A stretch of 64,000 nucleotides of DNA from the NCBI RefSeq assembly GCF_900496995.4, contig NC_044030.1:11529851-11593850 (forward strand), given 5' to 3'. Shown here piece after piece: positions 1 through 14,460 of the stretch. Position 1 is the first letter of the stretch, and each line of letters starts with the position of its first letter. A program made the position numbers and the translations under genes. The DNA is from Aquila chrysaetos chrysaetos. Its lineage: Eukaryota > Chordata > Aves > Accipitriformes > Accipitridae. A model generated the notes under the pieces. That model had not been told where the DNA came from. It was given only the letters and a program-made list of their open reading frames with translations, and did no database searches.

Positions 1-260
1 AGCGTCGGGTCCCGGGTGGTGAGCAGTTGCACTGTGCATCACTCTTTTCTGTATACTCTTTCATTAGTAACGTCGTTGTTGTTGTAACTTTTTTGCGTTG
101 TCCCAGTAAACTGCCCTTATCCCAACCCTCGAGGTTCCAGTTTTTTTCCTTTTCTCTCCTCCGTCTCCCCCCTATCCCACCGGAGGGGGCGGGAGGAGTG
201 AGCGAGCGGCTGCGTGGTCCTTTGTTACCGGCTGGGCTGAAACCACGACAGTCAGTAAAC
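1..260. promoter_or_regulatory. GC-rich patch with a GC box at the window edge
   Basis: The first 260 bases have more CpG and GC than the following 14 kb. They contain a GGGGGCGGG Sp1-type box at 185-193. A GTGAGC donor-like string follows CCCGGGTG near position 19. This could be the edge of a CpG-island promoter or a non-coding first exon of a neighbouring or upstream transcript. Both readings are inference, because the sequence to the left is not available. Confidence 0.2.
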
Positions 261-3200
261 TTGCACATGCCCTATATACTGCTCTTATGAGTCTCTGTCT
301 CTGGAAATTCAGATACCGTGAACCACAGAAGTTTCTTGCTGAAAGAGCAAGCTCGCTGGAGGTAAATAAGGTGCACAATTTCAGATACGTGCCTAAAGTG
401 CTGCCTCATTGTGGTGCACAAAGTGAGTCACTTCAGTCTTTGCACTTGCCATTGCCTGGGACTATGTTTTAAAACCAAACCACAAGGGATGTTGCATTTT
501 GTACCAAGTGAGGCTATTATTCATATCAGCAAATGGACACTGCACCACAGAATCCCATTCATGTTGCCTTTCCTCAAACCTGAAACTCCACTGCAGATGT
601 TTCAGTAGTCCAAACTGAGTTAGATTTGAACTACCATGAATCAGAGCACAATTAAATCCAAGGAAGATTATCCATGGCCTATTCCTATGAATTATTAGTA
701 CTTTGAATTTAATAGAGGCTTTGTATGCCAAAAATCTCCTGGGAATTATTCCCAGACTGCATTTTTCTTTTTAAGGCCTCCCTTATTTTTCCTAGTGTTT
801 GGGAGAGTTTAACTTGGCAAACTTCAATGATCCCTATTAATTGACTTGAAAAAAGTAATAGCTTTTAGATAAAATCAGACACTTCACACAGTATTAAAGA
901 ATGATTATCTGAAGATTGGATAAGAATCCAACTAAAAATCAGGAGACTTTCCTTACATTTTCATTCATTGCCAATTCTTTGTATGAGGATCTGTAGCACC
1001 AATATTCAACGCACAGAAAAACTTATGTAGGAAAATCTTCTCTAAATAACTCTCAGTTGTAATTCAAAGCCTTTTGAAATTAATGCATATCTCTGCAAAA
1101 GAAGTGGAAGAGATCTTCATAATCCACTTCTGAACAATACCTTATCTTTTTTTTTATTACAGGTGTTACTTAACCTTTTTAATATGCTTGTAATGAATAA
1201 AGACATCAAAATTAAGGTGCATCACTAGAACAAAATTTTTGGCACCTTGGCAGCCATTTAGGACATCTATCCCTCTGTCCAGGTGTCAGGGTTTGCTCAG
1301 TATGAGTGCTTTGGATATGATATAGCTCCTCGCATGCTGAGTAACACTGCAGGTTTTCATACCCTTATGGCCACACTGCTGGGGGGGGAAGGGTGTCCCT
1401 TGGAAAATCCTGCCAGAGGCACAAGCCACTCACGCTGGCTCCCAGGTCACCAGTTAGCTCCAACGTGGTTAAAATCTGCTGGACGTCTTCATTGCTGCTC
1501 TATCCTCCCACCCACTATTGCATGAGCCTTGTGTGATGGGTACTTTCCATGGCCTCTGGTCCTGCTCTCTCACGGTGTTGGGTGAACTAGGGAAATGCTG
1601 TCACACCTTGGGCCACAGCAGACAGGGATTTTCTGGCTAGATTTCTTACTCCATGCTGTCTAGTACTAAAATGGCTGCTCACAAGGTAACTTACAGGACA
1701 GCAGCTAATAAATGGAGACGCTACTATTCTGGCAAGATTTAATCACTCTCTTTGACTGGTTGCACAGTGACTTGGCTGCTGCTGGTGCCCAGTGGTTGAT
1801 GTGGATACTTCTAGATTAATGCCTCCATACTGGAGCGAGGGTTTAAAGAGCATTACTAAGCCAGCAGGCTGGCAGCAGACTCGGACTGCCAGCACAAGAA
1901 TGGTGAGAAAGGCACAAGGTGAATTGTAGTTTGTGCTCTAATAAACTCTCTACTGACTTCAATCGCCCTTGATTGGTCCTTAGTTTCTCAGTTTGAGATC
2001 CCCAGGTTATGCTTTTTAGCTCACATTGCAGCAAACAAGGGAACTATCTCCATCTCCCTCTGAACTTTAGCGAAGAAGAAATCAATCTGCTCTTTTTGCG
2101 GTAGTGTTCAGCATGGGTTTCTGACCTCCCCTAGTGTAGGCAGCATTGGAAATGTGTGATGTGCAGCCACTTGGTGGGAAAGTCTAGGTGAGCTTGCTTG
2201 CATTGCAGGGGTGCTATTTCAGAACACAGCAGGCAGGTTCCATGCACTGGTGCAGTCACAGTAACCACGCCAAGTCTCATTCAGCCAGACATCACCAAGC
2301 GCTTATCCTCTCCATCAGCATGATTCTCCTTGGTCTGTGAGACCTACTTCTGGCCCACCAAGTGCCTTCATCTCTCAAGGCCAACCTCTGCTTCTGCCCA
2401 CACCCCTGGCCAACTCTGTATCTTTTAGGATCCTTCACTTCCCCTTCTCTTTCTGCTGTGGCTGGGCTTGTTTCTCACTTGCTTTCTTTACTGCTGCCTG
2501 TGCTAACCCCTTTCTTGCCTTGTGCTATGCCACTGGCAGTAGCAGTAGCTACTATCATACCCAACTTAATCTCTTGTTACATGTCCCTATTCTTTTCCCC
2601 CAACACCAATGTTGGGGCTAAGTAGTTGCAGGATGGAGGCAAAGGAGTGTTTCCCATCCTGCCTGGCCATCAGTGAAGGCTTTGCACTGTCATGGACAGG
2701 TACTACAGCCTCAGAGAAAACAGCAGGATCATTGCCACAGCACAGCAGGTCTTCATTAGCCCCTACACCAACTTCTTTTACCTAACTGAGCTTGAGGTAC
2801 AGTATGGGACAGCCTAAATCCTGCTAGGCTGGTGGATCGGGTTGATGGGTGTCAGTTCTTGGCTGGCACACAAGAAGGGCAACAGATCTTTTATCAAGCC
2901 TTGTAGGAGCTTGGACTGGGGCAAAGCCTGTGTCCATGATGCCTCTGAGCTCACACGAGAGAGGAGAGTCTAGACATTACCACAGTTGCTCAAATAGCAG
3001 CTGCACAGAAAGGATTGTGTAATTTTGTGCTTCTGACAGGCAGGGAGCAGCAGAAGGGGATGGCTTCTGCACAGAGTGCTATACTGGTAGCATCTTTGCT
3101 TTTAAGGGCAAATTCTCATGAGGAAGAGCTGCATCCCTTTTCTTAGCAAATAAATATCGTGCTCTGTCTTTTGTAACAGAGCCACGGACAGACGCAGCAT

Positions 3201-6200
3201 CACTTGGCAAAGAAATTGTAACGAAGTGCACTTGCTGGAAATGTTGATACACACTTTCTGAAAAACATGCTGTACATTTGGTCACTGTGTGATGTATGGT
3301 AACAAACTGAGGGTGGGTGGATCCGAGGGAGTGAATGAAAGGTCTGGCAGAGGATTATAGTTACCTGTGTTCTGGAAAAAAATCCCATGTTGAGAATGTG
3401 ACATTCAGGGTAAGCCCACGCTTCTGGAATTGTTTCTAAATATGGAATTGTCCCCCGTCAAATGTGGGAATTGTTTCTCCCCATACAAAGTCCATGGTGA
3501 CATCCTTCAAGACTGGGAACTCATCCCAGGTCCATCCTCATTGTGATGGTGGAGATGCAGGGCTCCCAGACCATCTCCCAGCATGAGGGGCTGGTTGATG
3601 GGAATAGCTCTGATCTGTGCCTAGGAGAGGCTGGGCAACTGGAAGGGCTTGTGGAAGTGTCAGAAGCTGATACTTCTTCTTGCTTTTGAACCAAACTTTA
3701 GGTCCCCTTAAAAGCCAAGTTGTTAGCAAATAAATAAATAAATGTATTTTAGCCAAACCTCATGCTACGCATGAATGTTACCACAGTGGGGTGGGTCCCC
3801 ACACAAGGGACAAGTTTTAGAGGAAGCCAGTGCATCTATTGAAATACAATGGGACTAATTCTCCCTGAGTAAAGCTCCTAAATCCTCAGAAGGTCCTTTG
3901 AAACTCTACATTTTGTTGTGCTAGTTAATTTGTCACTGCAGAATTCTGTCCCTCAGGGGCTTTTCTTTTCTCCTATTCAGAGAGACTTTTTCCATTGGAA
4001 TAGGGCTATCATGTAATTTCTGACAGCTACAGTCTGAAAACTGCAGCCTGGAAAGATTATGGCTGTGAATCACTCCACCAGAGCACACTATTCCTGTGGA
4101 TGTGGGTTCCTGAACCAGGTCCCAAACCTATTGCCAGGGCTACACAAGTTAGTTTTGCTCCAGCGTTTCCAACGGTTGGGATTTTATCACATTATCTGAT
4201 GTTCTGCTTAATGCCTCCGCCCCTAGGGCTGTAAGATTATGTAAGAATCTCTGCTTTTATTACAAAATAAAGTTCATTTTCTAGTTTTTCCACAAGAACT
4301 TAGAAATGTGACCCTTAATAGTGCAGACAATGCAAAGTTACTAACTCCGCCAACTATTATGTTTAAGCCAGCTATGATTTTTTTAAGACCTGACTTACGA
4401 TTTTTGAATGCCTGAGGGACACTAGTGTATTTTCAAAAATACAAATATTGTTCAACTTTTCAGCTTGATTTCTTATTTCCTCAGCCTGACAACATTGCCT
4501 AATTCAGGGATTTTTTTTTCTCTGAATGTTTTGAACACTGTAGCTCTGTAATGCATTTCTGACATTCCAGAAGCAAGCCCCCAGGAGCCTCTGTCATGCG
4601 TCTGTCATTGGAGGTGCCTTAACAAATGTCCTACAGCACGTTTATATTTTCAAAATCATCCTTGTCCGCAAAAAAAGTGGTTGCTAGATATATCACTTTT
4701 GGCACCATTTCCATGACTGAACTTTCTTCAGGATGCTAATTCCATCAAGGATAGCAGGGATCTTTCTTTTCCCAATATCTGAAAAAGCACAGACACAATG
4801 GCAGTGAAGTACCCATGTGTGCGCCCAGACTCTATGTGCAGCCATCCCACGTACTTTTGTGACTTTACAGGTGCAATTAATTCCTCCTTTTGCTGGCACA
4901 ATTTCTGGGGAGATGAAGTTGTCTATTGCCTCAGGAGCATGCCTTCCTCACCCTCAGGTGGCTCCTGGAAGAAAAAGCATCCCATGTTGTCTGACCCCTG
5001 ACAATGCTGGTGGGTGGTGTTGCCACTTGCAATCACTGATGGACTGTGCAATGCTTTTCCCTGCTTGTAGGAGGCAAAGGAGAGAACTGGGTGGGAAGTA
5101 GACAGAGCCTCCATCAAAGTGTGACACCACAGATTATTGTGCTACAGCTCTGGGCTAAAGGGGGTAGGTGGCAGTGTTTGGGAGGGATTTACTGGGACGA
5201 GCCCATGGCATGGGACAAGCATCGCCAGCTGGCACCAGTGACAACAGCCCCCAGAGCTAGGGCTAGGCTTTCTACAGAGAGCTGTAGACAGTTGCCTAAT
5301 AGCTGCCCAACTCAGCTGGGCGTAGAAAGGAAAGTGACTGTCATTTGTGAAAGGCTGTCCAGATTGCTCCTGCTGGTGTGAAAAGCACACTGGCAGGAGT
5401 TGGGATTGTAGCTCTGGGGTTCACATACCCTGGGGAGGAGCCAAACACCCAGATACACCAAAGACATTTTTTTTTGTCTGGACTAAAATGCTAGGCTCTC
5501 CTTGCTGCATTAAAAAGTGGTCCCTGACTTTGGTTGGATGTTGTAGCCCTGTGTATACCTGTAGATTGCACAGCAGCGGGAAATGCTCCCAGTGCTGGAA
5601 GCTCAAGGTCTGTACTATTCAGTGCTCTTTAGCATGTTTTTGGGCCATACTAAAACAATTCTTAGGGGTGGCTTGGGTTTTAGGATGGGCCCTTGCCAGC
5701 AGGTTGGGAGGCTGTCCATCTTGTGTGGTTCAACAGCATGGATATAGGCTGGTGGGTGGTGGTTACTGCTACAGACAGAGCCTTCTCACTTCTTCTATGC
5801 CCGGTGAAGAGAAGCTACATTTTGCCTCACACATGGTATTATCATGTTATAAAAGATTCAGGCTTAACAGAGACTTCACATTCAAAATGCAGAATCTAGC
5901 TTCTGGTATGATTTGGTTATAGTAGGAAGATACATCCACTGAAGCTGTAATTTAGATGCTATACAACCTCTGTGGCACAAGTCTTCACAGAGAGGCTTAA
6001 TTTAAAATGTCTCCATGGGCTAAAATACTTCTTTTTCAGCCGGAGATAAGGCATGGGAGAGCAGAGCGGTTTACAGAGCATAGCAGCTGCACAGGGAACC
6101 TCTGATGTGCAGATAAGACAAGCAGCTGAAGTCTCAATGATGCTAATCAAATATGAAGTACAGACCCAGTTGTCCAGCAAGGACAAACTGACATAGCTCA

Positions 6201-8414
6201 ACTATTGCCAAGGGAACGATAACAGTTTACACCAGCTGGAAATCTGCAGATGTTTTGTGGAAATTCAAGTCCATCCTGCTTTTTCTGTCTTGCACCTTCA
6301 ACTGTCTTACTGACACCAGTACGAATTGGGCTTTTGGTGTCAGTGAAAGTGGGATTTCCAGCCCCTGCTGAGAGAGGAGCTGGTCTTTGCAAATCTCATG
6401 GACCATCTCCTGCATCCCCAAACAGCTGGGGAAGAGTCATGGATTTGGGATGCGACAATCTCTCCCTTGGTGTAGGGCAGGGAGGGGCCAGGGGCACAGC
6501 TGATGGCTCTCTGTGCAGCTGTGTGGCCTGTCCAAGCGCATGTGTTGCAGTTTGGTGGACTCGGCCTGCACCAAGATGAGGAGCCCGCTGTGGGAAAGCC
6601 CCTGCCTGCTCCAGACGTGCCGGCAGGCACTGCTCGGCAGCTGCGGCGCATTAAGCACGGCATTGGGGAGGGGGAAATCCAGCCCTGCTGCATGCCTGCT
6701 GTGGTCAGAGGAGACACCTCAGAGACCAATTTGGCCCAGTGCATTTTTTATTCATCCAGATGCTCCAGAGCTGCTACTGATATTCATGGAAAAAAGGCAA
6801 ATACTGTGAAAACACCCCAGACAAAAGCTTTCCATGAAACAACTGACACTTAGAACTGACTGACTGCAAGCTCTTTAGGGGACCGGAGCCTGCTGCTGCT
6901 TGCCAAGTGTGATGTCTGGGACAGGGTGAAGCCGCTGCAAAGATGCTCAGGTATCTTACCACTCCTGAGGAACATCTGCATTGCTAAACTCATGTGGGTT
7001 TCCCTAATGTGGCCTCCTCTCCCAGAGACCACCTGCCCACAGCAAATCTGCTACTGTAGGGGCAAGAAGGTCCAAGGTGGAAATGTGCTGAAGCTGCAAC
7101 CAGAAACTCCCTCTCTATCTGGGGTGGAATGGAGGAGGTGCAGGGGAGAAAGGACCCTCACCTGCGCAAACGTCCCACTCTAGCTGTCCTCTGGGGACAG
7201 CTGGTCAGGGCAGGTGTATATAGAAGAATTCACTTGCCCCTTGGCAGAGCAGCTATGGTTCTTGGGAAGGACTCTGAGCCCGAGCCTCAGCCTCTTGCAG
7301 AATTAGTCAGGGTGGCTTCTGCTCTGTACGACTTTTGAGTCAAAGTGTTTTGCCTTATGAACATCTTTTCAAGCATAAGGTGAATTCTGTCCTTTGCTAC
7401 TCCCTTCCCAACAGATGGATATGGCACGGTGAAGCAGTTAGCCGCAAGGGAATTCCAGTTTACGTTTTGGTGCAACCCCTTGACCCCCTTGTGTATTATC
7501 TCCTGACCAGCTGTACTGCTGATCCACCATTCATTAATTATTCACATTATCTTAAGTGACAGATGTACATTGTGCTGGCCAAACACATGCGCTGTAGGGC
7601 CAGGTCCACAAACTTTGGACATTGCCCTTGCTTCAAACAGGTTTAATGATGCTACGTCAACAACAGGAAGGGAGAGGACCCTCAGGCCAAGTCCACTGAA
7701 GTTAAAGGACTGATCCTGTGGACATGCCAGTGTTTTGGATTAGGTCTTCTATGCTCTAGCTCTTTTTCAGGACTAAACCAACTCCTAAGGAAAAATATTG
7801 GACAGTGCTTATAAACATGGGGCAGGAAAGCATAACATCTCATGGATGGTTGCTCTGCTATGCAGAGCCTGCAGAAGTTTCTTCTCACTGTCTAGTCTTC
7901 TTCCCTAAGCTTGTCAGGCATGTGCAGAATTCCTTACCTATCCCTCCTTTGTAGTGTCCTAGGGGCTCCTGGACTTGCCCCTCTCAACACCCTGTGTGCC
8001 CCTCAGGCTTTTTTGCAGGCCTGCAAAGGCTGCGGAGGGGTATGAGAGATGGTTGTGCTGCTGGGGCACAGAACCTGCCCGTGGTTGTGCAGAAAGCAGT
8101 GCCATGGCTGCAGTCCCCCTGCAACTGGTGCAGAAGCCCGTTGTCCACTGGGAGATGTGCATTGCTAAGGACATTTTCCTGAGGCTTGCGTCTTTGGTTC
8201 TGCTCTCATTTCTTGCCTCATGTCAGTAATTGGGGTGCATATCACTATTGCAGTGTTTCCTGTTAAATGTGCTGAGTGTGTTGGACGCATCATTCAGCTA
8301 AACACCCGCCATTTGACTAAGGAGATATATCCACATACCTTGCCATGCTAATTGTGGCGCTTCCAAATAATAGGCAGCAGTGTTTAAATAGCAGCCGATG
8401 AGACTGCTGTAGCA

Positions 8415-8450
8415 TTAGATAGATATTGGATAGATAGATGTAGGTAGATA
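8415..8450. repeat. Degenerate GATA microsatellite
   Basis: Imperfect TAGA/GATA tetranucleotide units are interrupted by TTG and GTAG. This is simple-sequence DNA with no gene nearby. Confidence 0.7.
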
Positions 8451-10730
8451 TTGGGATGGTCCAAAACACTATATCCAAGAAGACTGTATTGAGTGAAGTT
8501 CACACTGGGACCCGATCTCTGCAGTACAAGCCTCTCTCCAATAGAAATGACTGGGATGTCACCAAGGATTATGGCTTCAAATGAGCAGCAGGTGAACTCT
8601 TAAGAAATAAAGATCACAGGCAACCTTCTGCTCTCAGTTACACTCCATTGACGTCAGTGGGGTTGCCTGGGGTTAACTCAGAGCAGAATTTAGTTCCTTG
8701 GTTTTAATGCATATAGCTGAAGCCCCCTCAAATTTTTTTTCAGCATATATGGTACAGTGTCTAAAAATGTCAGCAGTTACTCCTGGGCTACACATGCTGC
8801 AAAGTTCTTCCTCCTATCACAGCAACAGAAAAAAGCTATCTATCTCATCCAGAAAAAACTCATGGAGCTGTTCCGCATGTTGCAGCACGCTGCACATGGT
8901 TCAGTGAAATGAAAGGGGATAGGATGCCCCTGGAACTTGTGTGTTGCACACCTCCTGCAACCGGTCATGGCAACCCGCCATCAGCTGGCAGGACGTGGCA
9001 GCTCCATTTCAGGTGTCCTGTTCCACTGGCAGACATGCTATTGCATGGGTGCAGGTACTTTTGAAACCTGAGTGTTTCCTCATACCACGCCCATATGTTG
9101 TAACACCTCCCAGATCCCATTTGGCTCCAGAGAGATGCTGTGGCATTTCAGAGATGCCATAGTGATGGGTGGGAAAGGTATTTACAGACCTATGAATACA
9201 AATCACTTAGGAAAGCTAATTTCTACACTGTGTACAGGGCCACAGTCTTCCACTCGAAGGCAGTTGTGCTAGAGGCTGTATATTTGAAACCAAACTGGTT
9301 GCTTGCTTGTGGCACGCCTATAACTACTGCTTCTTGGCTTTTGCTCCTCCACACTCTAAAACAGCAATCAAGCACAACAAATAATGACAGCCAAAAATTG
9401 AAAATCAAATATTTTTCAATCTGACACATGAGGCATCACAGTATATAGATTTATTTCATTGTGCTTTTCCTTCATTTTAGTTTGGCTTGTTTTAAAGAGG
9501 TGCTGACAATAATTAAAATATTACTCACAGGAGTTCTGGTATGAAATAGCCAGACTCTATTTCATAGTGCCTGTATTCATGTAATAACTGCTAATATTAC
9601 CATCGGATCAAGCTGAGGCTGAATTTACTTCTTGGTGAGAGTGAGATTTTACAAGGTGCAGTATTCTGGGATTGAAGTCAATGGGACATGTTATATACCT
9701 AACACATTCCTGTCCTGAAGCACCTCCTCATTTCTGCAAGAAGGGATTCTGTAGGGAGATGTTCTCTGTCGTGTGGTCCCTGTGGCCTGGAAATCCACAC
9801 CGAGTCCCTCCTTCCCTAGGGGTTTCACTCAGGGCTCTGCTACAACTGTTTCTAAATGCAGGTCTTGTTTCTCGCTTGCCGGGTTGTGGTACCATGTGAT
9901 GGAGAGCAGGTTTCATGCGTCAGCAGCCACCCTAGCTCCACAGACTGCACTCTTCTGACGGCAGCCAGAGGATGAAGGACTGAAATCAGAGGCTGGGGAG
10001 CAAGGGGTGTGCTTGCCTGTGGCATCCCTGTTTGGGGAAACATGGGCATCTCTGAGTCACCCCAGCTCAGCACAGCAACAGCATTATCCTTGCAGAGAGG
10101 TGAGGATTATCAAGGGTGGGAGCTTTCCCTGTGTTATGGTTTGGGGCTGGCTGCTCTGGGCAGTGAGGTGAAATGGGGGGCAGGTCTCCCAGCAGAGAAA
10201 TTAATTTCATTTATTACAAAACACCTGCATTCAGCTCACCGTCTGTGCTCTATAAGCCAGTGCAGAGTTAGCTAGCTGCCTGACAAGGGATCTTCCTCTT
10301 TCATTACAGTATTTACACTATTTCACTACAGTAATCACATCTCATAACACTACATAATTTTGCCCCACCACAAAACATAGGACAGCAGATTAGATGAGCA
10401 TTAGTCAGTACTGGCAGATCTTGCGAGCTGAAAAATTACAGGACAGTTTATAGCAAGATGATAGCAAGAAATTAATGCAAATCTTAGGTTTCCCAATACC
10501 CACAAAATCTCAAGAGAAGAAAAGGGGACCGTTTTAGAGTCAAGCATCAGAGCTCAGTAAGTGTTGAAATATTAGTAGGAGATCAGAGATTGGTCCAGAT
10601 GGCTGAGGGCAGAGGCCAAGCCAAGCACGCCTGAAATGCTGCAACTTAAACACAGTAAGTGGGGCTTTGGGACGGATCTGTGTTTCTTAAAGGACTTTAG
10701 AGAAAAGTCTTTCTTTCATTTTGACAATTA

Positions 10731-10775
10731 CCACCCCCCCCCAAAAAAAACCCCCAAACCAAACCAAAACCCCAC
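10731..10775. repeat. C/A-rich low-complexity tract
   Basis: A run of C is followed by a run of A and then AAACC/AAAACC units. It is low-complexity sequence in the upstream intergenic region with no coding signal. Confidence 0.7.
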
Positions 10776-13700
10776 AAGTGCAGGGTGAAGAACTGCAGCA
10801 GCATAGCTTATTCCCTCACATGTTACACTGAATACAGCATTTGCTATTACTGGTACAAGCAATGATACCTTACTGGCCATATGTGTGTTGCAGGCTGGGT
10901 TAAATCCCTTGGAGCCGGTGGCTGTAACAGCTGCTTCCACTCAAGACTACTATAAAGAAGCGGGTTGCAATGTGCAATAAAACAGCTAAACCAATGTTTA
11001 CCTCCTCCCCAAATGCTAGCATGCATTGTCAGAGATGCCCTTTCTATGACATACACCCAGGAGTGTGTGCTGCATTTAGGTACTGCCGACAGTGTGGGCA
11101 GGGCAGACTGGGAAGACTGCTGTGCCCATATCTCTATGGCAATGTGACCTTGATTGATTTCCATGTAGGAAGGCACACGTGCAGGCCCAGGTGGTCAGAT
11201 GGGTTTCACTGTCAAATGTTGTGTGAGGATGCCTGTATCTGAGAGGCCAGCAGCTTTGAGGAGGGAAGCAGCAAAGGGACACCAAGCACAGGGTTAGTGC
11301 ATGCAGGGACATGTGCATGCATGTATCTCAGGGAAAGGCCACACAGTGTATGTCCTTCTGGGCTCTGGGCTGACTGGAAGAGACTTGGAACCTGGGTTTC
11401 AAGGTTGGGGTTGGGGTTTGAAGACCACTTGTCTTTTGTGTCTGTACTCATCTGTTACCTTGGCAGGTTAAGGCTCACTCTTTTTCTGGCTTGGTTGTTA
11501 CATATATGAATTGAGCTGAATACTAGTGACTTAGTCATTTTTAGGGATTCTTATTGCTGCTGAAAAGCAAGTAAAAATAGCCTGGCCTGTTGTATAAGGC
11601 CTCAGATCTGGTCTCATGCTTCAGAGACTATGTGTCTGTTGTGTTCAAAAGGGTGGCTGCAGGACCGGCAGCACCAAAGCTGAAGACCGGTTGTCCCTGT
11701 AGTTACTCAGGTAGGTTGCCAGCACAGACATTCACAACACTTCATTAAAATGGACACTGGTCAGGCTGGATTGGTGCTGATTTGGATACTTCTGTGTGAA
11801 TCACCACACGCTGGGTGACTGGGGCCATTGCCAAAGCAACTTCATTGGGTCCCTCTGTAGAAGGAGTTTGTTCCCTGCCTGGACAGTTTCTGCTAGAAAT
11901 ACCTGCCCTAGCCTGTCTACTTGGATGAACATCTGGGACTACTAAGGGAGAAGACATCCCAGGTAGTGATGTAGGGCAAAAGGCAGTTTTCAAAGTATCT
12001 GGTGATCAAATCATGTTGCATTAGTGTGTAAAACTGTCAGCCTCCAGCAGAGCACTTACTTAGAAGAAGGAGAGAGAGAAGAGGCGTACTGAGAAAAGGT
12101 CCAGCATCATACTTTCCCGCAAAGAGTAAAGAGCAAATTTCCCCTCATCATGGTGGGCAGATGCCAAGCAATTAATTGATGGGAAGACAATTATCTGAAC
12201 TATTCAGCAAACTCTCAAAAATTCTGACTATTTTATTTATTAAAAGTCACTGTGCAAACAATTTGCAAAGGGAAAAAAAGGTAGCTAGAGGAATGAATGC
12301 TGCAGCGCACCTTGTCTTTGCATCCTGAACTTCATGAACCGACTTCTGAGGAGGTGTTTGCAGTGCAGAGAGCTAAGCAGGTGCACAAATCTTTGTGAGA
12401 ACAAAGCTTCACCTGCAACCCCTGAAAGCCAGGGACTGCTTCTAGTTATTAGTTGTGTAGGCTGCTGGGACCTCATCTTGGCAAAGGCCTTGGGGCATGA
12501 CTACAAATAACAACAGCTGTAAATAACAATTAGCTGTAAACTGTATGCATCTCAGCTTTGTTAGAAAAAAACCCCCAACAAAGAACAAACAGCAAACTCA
12601 TAACTACTGGGAGTAAAAATTAAAGGAGCATTTTACTTTTATACGGTAAGACTGGAAAATGCTTGGAATCAAAGAAAATTTGATGTCACCGGTATTTCAC
12701 TTCCACTGATTTCACTCTGTACAGAAACATCTTTCCATGATGGACACAGATGATCACCAGCTTCCCATATATATTGTTTGTTAGCTGTATGTCATGTGAA
12801 ACTGGAGAACAAAATAACTCTACCTTGTGCACGTGTATCCTCTCTACTCGCATTTATAATGTAAATTTACATCCTTTCAGTGTAGACCAGTGTAGTTTAC
12901 TGTGGTCCTTAATAAAAATTTATAAAGCAGGGGGAATGAGAGGTTAGGAGTAGTTTGGTAATCCTAAAAATGCAAAGACATTATTAACATGTAACAGCCA
13001 TCGCTGTCAGTGTAATTTCTAAATTGCTGTAACTGGCAAGTAAAAGGGAAAGCTTAATTTTTGGACTTGTATGGGATGTTGCAGATTCAAAGCCCTCATA
13101 ACACAGTCCAGACAGGAATCCAGTGATGTAGAGGTCTTTGGTCAAGTCCCTCCGTGGAGACAATTTTACCCTAAAAGACCAAGTTGCATTTCTATGGAGC
13201 AGATTAATTGGATGTGTTTGGACTTAAACAAAACAAAAGAAATATTTGTAAGTTCAGCCATAAGTCAGGATTTCTCTGTTCCCTGGTAGGATTATTGTTG
13301 TTTCATTGTTGTCTTGTTGTTTTGCTTTGTTGTTACTAGCTCCAGAATTCCTGGAAGATCTTTAACACATGTTCGGCAACTGCTTCTGCCTTTATTCATC
13401 TTCAGAGGAGCACTTGTCTAGGGATCTTTGCTCCTAGTCAGCAGTTGTGTGTCCCTGAAGTAACACTGCCATTATTATCACACCATGCCAAACCATTGGG
13501 ATTCACACACACATAGCTCTGGCCAGCTTTACTCCATTTGCTCCTCAGAGGAAGCATTGCTGAACTATGTGCATTTATTGCAGAAACAACTGTTAAGAAG
13601 TGGTTGAAACCGAGAGGTTCAGCAAATAAGGAAATTCCAGAGATCTCTAAGTACCTTTTACTGTGATGTGTTATGACTGCACATTCCCTTTCCTCAAACC

Positions 13701-14422
13701 ATGCCTTTTAGTGCAAAGCTCACATCTGCTCTGCTGATAACGTGATGAAAAGTATCTGGAGTCATGTTCCCAGGGCATCATCATCAATTAGATTCTCCCC
13801 AGCCTGATTATTCATCTTTTTCTCTTCTGCTCATGCAGATGTTGCCCCCACATCAGCCTTTCCACAGTGGCAAGACTGATTGCAAACACTCTTCATACAA
13901 ATATTTATGCTGGAAAAATAGGGAGTGCAAATGACTTGACATTTTTTAAAAGGATGATGTCATGTAGACCGCTGTGCTAGGATGGGGCAAGACAGAGTTA
14001 GTCAGGAGATTGCCTCAAGTCTGATGCTCCTCTAAAGCTTCCTAGAAAACGAGCTCTAATTTTCAGTCTTTCTCTTTAGGCAGAAACCTGGTGGATAATA
14101 AGATATTTCTGAGGGATTAATAATGTCAGTACCCAACAGTCATATTTCCCTATGGCAATGCCTCTACCCATGCCCAAATCCCCTGCTGATGTTGAAATGA
14201 AATGCTCCTTTTCTCCCAGGGTATAAAGGTCGCTCCCACTGTGGTTATTCACTTGTTTTGGGTCTGTTTCCAGGACAAGGCTCTGCTTTTTCAGTGTGCT
14301 GCAGCAGTTCTCAAAAACCGACAGTCTCCTTGGCAAAGAAGGGCACTTTCATCCCCCAATGCCAACCTCTCCCGCTCCAGCAAATGCATCTGTTAAGAAA
14401 AGAAATGCTATCAGCAGGGCAA

Positions 14423-14460
14423 CAGGTGGCATATTGCAGCCAATCATCAAAGTTTATAAT
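14423..14460 (+). promoter_or_regulatory. Candidate MUSK proximal promoter elements (E-box, CCAAT, TATA-like)
   Basis: A CAGGTG E-box (14423-14428), a CCAAT box (14440-14444) and an A/T-rich TATA-like string TTTATAAT (14453-14460) cluster about 460-500 bases before the MUSK start codon. Myogenic bHLH factors bind E-boxes, and MUSK is expressed in muscle, so the cluster is plausible as a promoter. The CCAAT and TATA-like motifs are closer together than usual. No transcription start can be read from sequence alone, so this is inference. Confidence 0.25.

Larger units (their letters stand above)
1..14400. other. Upstream intergenic DNA, no supported gene
   Basis: I found no exon, RNA gene or intact mobile element here. 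Open frames are short and in mixed phases. The longest, 5347-5922 on the + strand, starts at GTG, is rich in Cys and Trp, and resembles no family I know. The left edge (about 1-260) is GC-richer than the rest, with a GC box at 185-193. Low-complexity sequence includes a degenerate GATA tract (8415-8450), a C/A-rich tract (10731-10775), AAAT repeats (3728-3744) and a G/T-rich tract (13296-13336). In human, SVEP1 lies upstream of MUSK and points away from it. I saw no SVEP1 exon here. Confidence 0.6.

Noticed and set aside
5347..5922. 191-codon + strand open frame in the upstream region
   Set aside because: It begins with GTG, not ATG. It is unusually rich in Cys and Trp in a way typical of non-coding DNA, has no domain I recognise, and no splice-site context links it to MUSK.
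1..14400. Exons of SVEP1, the upstream neighbour in human
   Set aside because: I looked for its signal peptide and von Willebrand A start on the minus strand and found nothing that fits. Any SVEP1 exon must lie left of the window.
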